Assembly: GCA_010094045.1 (NCBI GenBank)
Contig: ML986589.1
Span: forward strand, 317,974 to 381,973
Direction of reading: 5' to 3'
Length of the DNA stretch: 64,000 bases
Source: Lojkania enalia
Taxonomy: Eukaryota > Ascomycota > Dothideomycetes > Pleosporales
The translations under genes were made by a program, and so were the position numbers. The notes under the pieces were generated by a model that worked only from the letters and a program-made list of their open reading frames with translations, did not search any database and had not been told where the DNA came from. Below are positions 58,536 to 64,000 of this stretch, piece by piece; within the stretch, counting starts at the first letter, position 1; each line of letters starts with the position of its first letter.

Positions 58536-61500
58536 ATGGCGTTCGGCGATACCAAACAGCAGGTCGTGGACTCGGTGCCCGCACGCATCAAGCATATCCA
58601 ATTCGGCATCTTGTACGTATTGTGCGCCACTATTTGCTGGCCATGCAGTAGTCGAGAGAACTAATTCCCCCCCAGCTCCAACGACGACATTGCTCACCAG
58701 GCCGTCCTCGAAGTTTCCGACCGCAACATCTACGATATCAACCTCGGTCCCGACGGCCAGCGCCTCTACACTAGCAATGGCCCCATGGACCTGCAGATGG
58801 GCACTTCCAGCAAGGGCCAGGGCGCGAATTCTCGGTGCAAGACCTGCGGCGAAAACCTTTATGGCTGCAATGGTCACTTTGGCCACATCAAGCTCGCCCT
58901 CCCTGCCTTCCACGTCGGCTACCTCAAGCACATCATCGAGGTGCTACACTGCGTCTGTAAGGATTGCTCACGCTTGCTACTGGGCGAAGATGAGCGGCGA
59001 CGGTTCCTCCGTAGCATACGCCGTCCGGGTATGGACAACTTGCAGCGCACAGGTATTGCGAAGAAGATCATAGAGGAGTGCCGCAAGAAAAGGACATGTA
59101 TGTATTGTGACGCGGTGAATGGCACTGTGCGCAAGGTGCCGGGCCACCCGCTCAAGATCATTCACAACCGCTACGATGCGTTCAACAAATCCACTGCAAA
59201 ACTGAAGAAGCCGCCACCGGGCAAGGAAGATTTTGACGTCTCCTTCGACTTTATGAAAACCGAAATACCGGAGGTGGACAAGCATCTGAAAAAGGCAGTT
59301 GACGACATGCATCCGCTTCGAGTCCTCAAACTCTTCAAGCGCATCAAGTCCGAAGATTGCGAACTGCTAGCCATGATCCCGGAGGATGCACGCCCTGAAA
59401 TGCTGATATGGGAATACGTGCCGGTTCCCCCGGTCGCCCTCCGACCCTCGGTCCAGCAAGAGGGAGGAGCAAACGAGGATGACATTACCAACAAGATTGG
59501 CGACATCTGTCACATTAGCGGCATCCTTCGAGCAGGCCTTGCGCGCGGCTTTCCTCTCCAGATTCTCATGGAGCAATGGGACTTCCTTCAGCTCCAAATT
59601 GCTATGTACATTAATAGTGACGTCCCCGGCTTGAAACAACAAGGCCTGCAAAAGTCAATGCGGGGCTTCTGCCAGAGATTGAAGGGGAAAGGGGGACGTT
59701 TTCGACAGAATCTTTCCGGAAAGCGAGTTGACTTCTCGGGCCGTACTGTGATCGGGCCAGATCCCAACCTTGGAATCGACGAAGTAGCCGTACCGGAGAG
59801 GATCGCAAAGAATCTGACCTATCCAGAGAAAGTCAATAGATACAACATCGAAAAGCTGAAAAAGCTGGTTAGGATTGGCGCGAATAAGCATCCTGGTGCC
59901 AATTTTATCATCAATGGCAAGACTGGCATCAAAACTTCTTTGGCGGTTCTCTCACGACCCCCTGATTCTAAGACCAAGCTCAACCGCGCCGCGGATAAAC
60001 TAGACATCGGGGATATTGTTGAACGCCACCTTGAAGATGGGGATATCGTCCTATTCAATCGTCAGCCATCACTTCACAAGCTGAGTATTCTGAGTCATCG
60101 AGCCAAGATCCGGCCCTGGAGAACACTCCGTCTGAACGAATGCGTTTGCAATCCCTATAATGCTGACTTCGATGGCGACGAGATGAATTTGCACGTGCCG
60201 CAAACTGAAGAAGCCCGTACAGAGGCAATTGAGCTCATGGGCGTTAAATACAATTTAGCAACACCGAAGAACGGAACGCCAATCATTGCTGCTATTCAGG
60301 ATTTCATCACTGCAGCCTATCTTCTAAGCAGGAAGGACCAATTTTTCGATCGAAGATCGTTCTGTCAAGTCTGCTCATTTATGTTCAATGGGGATGGAGC
60401 GCTCGATCCGGACACGGGCGAGCTCCTGCCTGTTGAATTGCCTCCACCTGCTATCCTTAAGCCTCAGGCTTTGTGGACGGGAAAGCAAGTATTCAGCGTC
60501 TTAATGAGGCCCAACAAAAAGTCTCGAGTGATGGTTAACCTTGAAGCCGCCGGGAAACAGTTCAAGCCCACAGCCGGCCAGGCCAATGATCTCGACCCAA
60601 ATGATGCCTATCTTGTCATCCGTAATTCGGAGGTCATGTGTGGCCCCATGGATAAGGCTACTGTGGGCGACGGGAAAAAGGATTCTGTGTTCTACGTGCT
60701 AATGCGAGACTTTGGTCCTGACCATGCTGTTCAGGGTATGAACAGGCTAGCGAAACTCTCGGCGCGCTGGCTCTCTAACAATGGTTTTTCGATTGGAATC
60801 AGCGACGTCACTCCAGGTGAAAAGCTAGTAAGGCGGAAGCAAGAGTTGATCAAAGTAGCGTATGATAAGTGCGACACCCTCATTAAGCTATTCAAGGAAG
60901 GTAGACTGCAAAGAGACCCAGGATGCGACGAAGAAACTACCATGGAGAATCAGATTGGTGGCATTCTTTCCAAAGTGCGTCAAGATGCTGGTGACATCTG
61001 TTTCCAGGAGCTCAGTAGATGGAACGCGCCGCTGCTCATGGCAAAGTGCGGATCAAAAGGCTCAAACATCAACGTCTCGCAGATGGTCGCATCTGTCGGA
61101 CAGCAGATGATTGGCGGCGCTCGAGTTGCAGACGGTTTCCAAGACAGAACCCTTCCACATTTTCCCAAGGCAGCACGCCAGCCACAATCGAAAGGATTTG
61201 TAGCGAACAGCTTCTTTTCTGGCCTGAGCCCCAGTGAGTTTATTTTCCACGCCATGAGTGGTCGTGAAGGTTTAGTCGACACCGCCGTCAAAACAGCCGA
61301 GACTGGCTACATGAGCAGACGTCTCATGAAGTCGCTCGAGGATCTCTCTGCGCAGTATGATGGTACCGTCCGGAACTCGTCTGGAGGGCTCGTGCAGTTC
61401 CAGTACGGAGATGACAATCTAGATCCCGCGGACATGGAGGGTAAGGCGAAGCCGGTGCACTTCGATCGTACATTTTCACATGCAATAACTTCTACCTGGA

Positions 61501-63017
61501 ACAACGACGAACCGAGTTTGACGCCTGAGGACGTCCGTCAGCACACAGAAACTAGGCTGAACATGGAACGCAACAAGTATAGACGGATCGGCCTGGACGG
61601 GGTTACGCAGCTAGACTATAACGACAGAAGCAACGCAGGTATCGATCAGCAGGAATCTATCCGCGACTTCCTTGACACCGTACAAGATTACGTCTACAGT
61701 AAAGCCGCAAAGCTTGAGACAACACTTACTCATCTTGGTATCGTCGAACCGTCTAATACTCGAAAGAAGCGAACTTTGCAAGACGCCGAGAAGTTCGCGC
61801 TCGCCAACGGCATTGCTAAAATCTCAGAACGAGCCCTTCAAACCTTCATGGATCTCTGTCTGAGCAAGTACTACCGCTCCAGGGTCCAACCAGGCCACGC
61901 TGTGGGAGCTATTGGTGCGCAATCGATCGGTGAGCCTGGAACACAGATGACATTAAAGACCTTCCACTTTGCAGGTGTTGCCGGTATGTCTATAACACAG
62001 GGTGTCCCACGTATCAAAGAAATCATCAACGCCTCGACAAATATTTCCACGCCCGTCATCAGCTGTGAGCTCTCGCAGAAGACCTCTGAGGTGGCTGCCC
62101 GTATCGTGAAAGCCCGTATCGAGAAAACCTATCTGCGCGACATTATCTCATATGTTGAGGATGTGTGGCATCCCGCCGGTGCATACATTGCTATGCGTAT
62201 TGATTGGGATACAATCCACAAACTATTCATCGACGTTACGGCAGACGAAATCGCCAACGCAATCCACAAACACAAGCCCCTGAAATGGGGCAAGGCAACT
62301 CCTAAAATCCGCTGCACAGGCTCGATAATCCGCGTCGAGATCCCAGACCCTGATAACCAGCGCAAACGCCCCACATCCAAAAACCCGAAGAACCAAAAAG
62401 AGTACTTTGAGCGTGTTCACCAGGTCAAACAGCTCCTCTCTGACGTCGTTATTAAAGGTTACCCGGACTGTCAGCGCGCTATCATCAAGAAAGATACCAC
62501 GGAGAACGAGCGCGGGGAGTTAGAAATTAGAATTCTTGTCGAAGGATACGGACTCAAGAATTGTATGACGACCCCCGGCATCGAACCGTACACTACAACA
62601 TCGAACCACGTCATGGAAATCAGAGACGTGCTAGGCATCGAGGCGGCGCGCAAGACCATCATCGATGAAATCCATAGTGTGATGGGCAGTATGGACATCG
62701 ATCCTCGCCACATGCAGCTCCTCGCCGACGTGATGACGTGTAAAGGCGATGTGTACGGTATTACGCGCTTTGGGCTCCAGAAGTCGAGGGATTCAGTCTT
62801 ACAACTTGCGAGCTTTGAAAAGACGCCAGACCACCTCTTCGAGGCAGCGGCCAAGGGCAAAGTGGATCCAATTGAAGGGGTTAGCGAATGCATTATCATG
62901 GGCAAGAGTGTGGGGTTAGGGACGGGGGCGATGAAGGTTATTAGGAGGCTGGCTTTGGCAAAGGAGGATTTGGCAGGGAAGAAAGCGATGTTTGAGGAGG
63001 GGTGGGCGGCGCTGTGA
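58536..63017 (+). CDS. rpc1: RNA polymerase III largest subunit (RPC1/RPC160)
   Basis: Two exons, 58536-58612 and 58676-63017, give 1472 aa, near the 1460 aa of yeast RPC160. The 63-nt intron (GTACGT...CTAAT...CCCAG) splits a Phe codon in IQFGIF-SNDDI. The N-terminal clamp zinc site is CKTCGENLYGCNGHFGHI (from about residue 80), with CVCKDC and CMYC after it. The catalytic loop NADFDGDEMNLHVP starts at residue 521, its three Asp (523, 525, 527) holding Mg2+. RQPSLHKLSI and a bridge-helix/trigger-loop region (GAIGAQSIGEPGTQMTLKTF) follow. There is no heptapeptide CTD, which excludes Pol II, and KVDPIEGVSECIIMGKSVGL near the end fits Pol III rather than Pol I. It transcribes tRNA and 5S rRNA genes. 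Confidence 0.96.
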
Positions 63018-63703
63018 TGCCGAAGGGCTTATCTAGTGTGTGTGAGGATAGGATGCATGTTGGCTTTTTGGTTCATGCTAGAATTTAATTTGGTTTGTTT
63101 GTTACTAGCGTTGGCATTGCACAGCGAGGCGATGAGCGATTTACCTGAATCTGACTGATCATGGATGTAGGATCATAGCTTCTAGGAATAAGGGTTGAAT
63201 CTGAAGCATTTCTAGATTAGAATCATGGTGGAAATATAATTGTTCGTCAATCACTTCATCTCACATGCAATGGAGAAAAAGTACTACTAAGTCAATACTA
63301 CTTTCATCTACTTCCTGCGTAAAATCTACACTATTCTACCGCACAACACTAAACAAATCCTATCGCTTTTAGAAAGCGTATGAGCGCTAAGTCCTCCATC
63401 GCTCTCTCTAATCTTTTATTTGTCTCACTATAAAACAGGCTCAAATCAGAAGAGAAACTGAAGACAAAGCCTGAAGTTCAATTTGAAACCTCCAGGAAAT
63501 TATTAGAACAAAAGACGCGGAATGCAGGACGAATATTATCAATTCTAGACATATGCTCCGCCTCCACTGTTCCCGAGGGATATTAGAAAGGCTGACTTGC
63601 ATATATTGCGAAAGATAATTCAGGATTCGTCGTAGAGGCTTGCGGCATCTACTCGCACCTCTTTACATCTCCCAATTACGCTCCATTAATCCTCTCATTG
63701 ATC
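63018..63703. other. Convergent intergenic region, no gene seen
   Basis: AT-rich spacer between the 3' ends of the Pol III subunit and the glycosyltransferase-like gene. No coding signal. Confidence 0.5.
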
Positions 63704-64000
63704 TTACCAGGTAAACAACATAAGATTCGGATTCAGCACAATCGGACACACAAAGTGCCCCACAATAGTCGACGCCAAAGGCCAAATAGGCGTGAAACTC
63801 GTAATGCGCCACATAGGCGGCGCTATAGTCGCCATGACAATCATGGCTGTTGCAGCCCCAATCGTAAACAAGAACGTCCACTTAAATCTCTTGATGATCC
63901 GTGGGATCTCCTCGAAGAAGCTGACGTTCTCGACTTCCTTGGCCGTGGCGCCCCATGTCATGTTAATGTTGAATAAGTGGCAGAGCAGCGCTTGCGAGAC
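63704..64000 (-). CDS. Family 2 glycosyltransferase-like membrane protein, C-terminal fragment
   Basis: Only the last 98 codons lie in the window; the gene continues past 64000. The fragment reads LFNINMTWGATAKEVENVSFF and EEIPRIIKRFKW, then two hydrophobic segments (TFLFTIGAATAMIVMATIA and a final one with IVGHFVCPIVLNPNLML) and ends FTW. TWGATAKEVE plus two terminal helices is what I know from the C-terminus of fungal GT2-type (Glyco_trans_2_3) membrane proteins. The catalytic part is outside the window, so function rests on this tail. Confidence 0.7.
   Translation of the reverse strand, partial: VSQALLCHLFNINMTWGATAKEVENVSFFEEIPRIIKRFKWTFLFTIGAATAMIVMATIAPPMWRITSFTPIWPLASTIVGHFVCPIVLNPNLMLFTW

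Overview
This is a 64 kb piece of a filamentous ascomycete (Pezizomycotina) nuclear genome. Three things show this: genes broken by short GT...AG introns (44-100 nt, with CTAAC/CTAAT/CTGAC-type branch sites a few bases before the acceptor); a WetA conidiation regulator, an AA9 lytic polysaccharide monooxygenase and DUF3431/DUF6594-type proteins found in this group; and an AT-rich, stop-riddled transposon relic of the kind left by repeat-induced point mutation (RIP). A Leotiomycetes-like fungus is my guess, but the sequence alone does not settle the class. Splice sites were worked out by hand from reading frame, splice consensus and family continuity; each gene model closes in frame unless stated otherwise.

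Left part (0.5-20 kb): glycerate kinase, a PLD-like protein back to back with exosome subunit RRP4, a TMEM234-type membrane protein, wetA, a PHYHD1-type dioxygenase, a secreted beta-lactamase-fold hydrolase, a DUF3431 membrane protein and an AA9 LPMO. Middle (20-35 kb): a secreted FAD oxidase, a very large disordered protein (1728 aa) ending in a polyglutamine exon, the DEAD-box ribosome-biogenesis helicase HAS1, and an NAD(P)-binding epimerase-like protein built from four exons.

From about 35 to 40.5 kb the window turns into a gene-poor, repeat-rich compartment. It holds a broken DUF6594 gene, a RIP-like relic of a Fot1/pogo-type transposon whose catalytic middle is missing, microsatellites, and a tandem array of intron-like and exon-like units. 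Then come an unrecognised two-exon gene with an in-frame TAG near its start, a SAM + HMG-box + fungal transcription-factor-domain regulator (six exons, 767 aa) and a DHA1-type MFS transporter (eight exons, 521 aa). A gene-sparse stretch (50-55.8 kb) hides a tiny two-exon gene for a 69-aa protein with four cysteine pairs. The right end holds a tail-anchored FHA protein divergent from the RNA polymerase III largest subunit, and the C-terminus of a family 2 glycosyltransferase-like membrane protein cut by the window edge.

The genes are mostly unrelated housekeeping and secreted-enzyme functions, and no biosynthetic cluster is evident. The best candidates for follow-up are the hidden CxxC mini-gene, the tandem intron/exon array, the CATTCC cluster upstream of wetA, and the SAM-HMG regulator.
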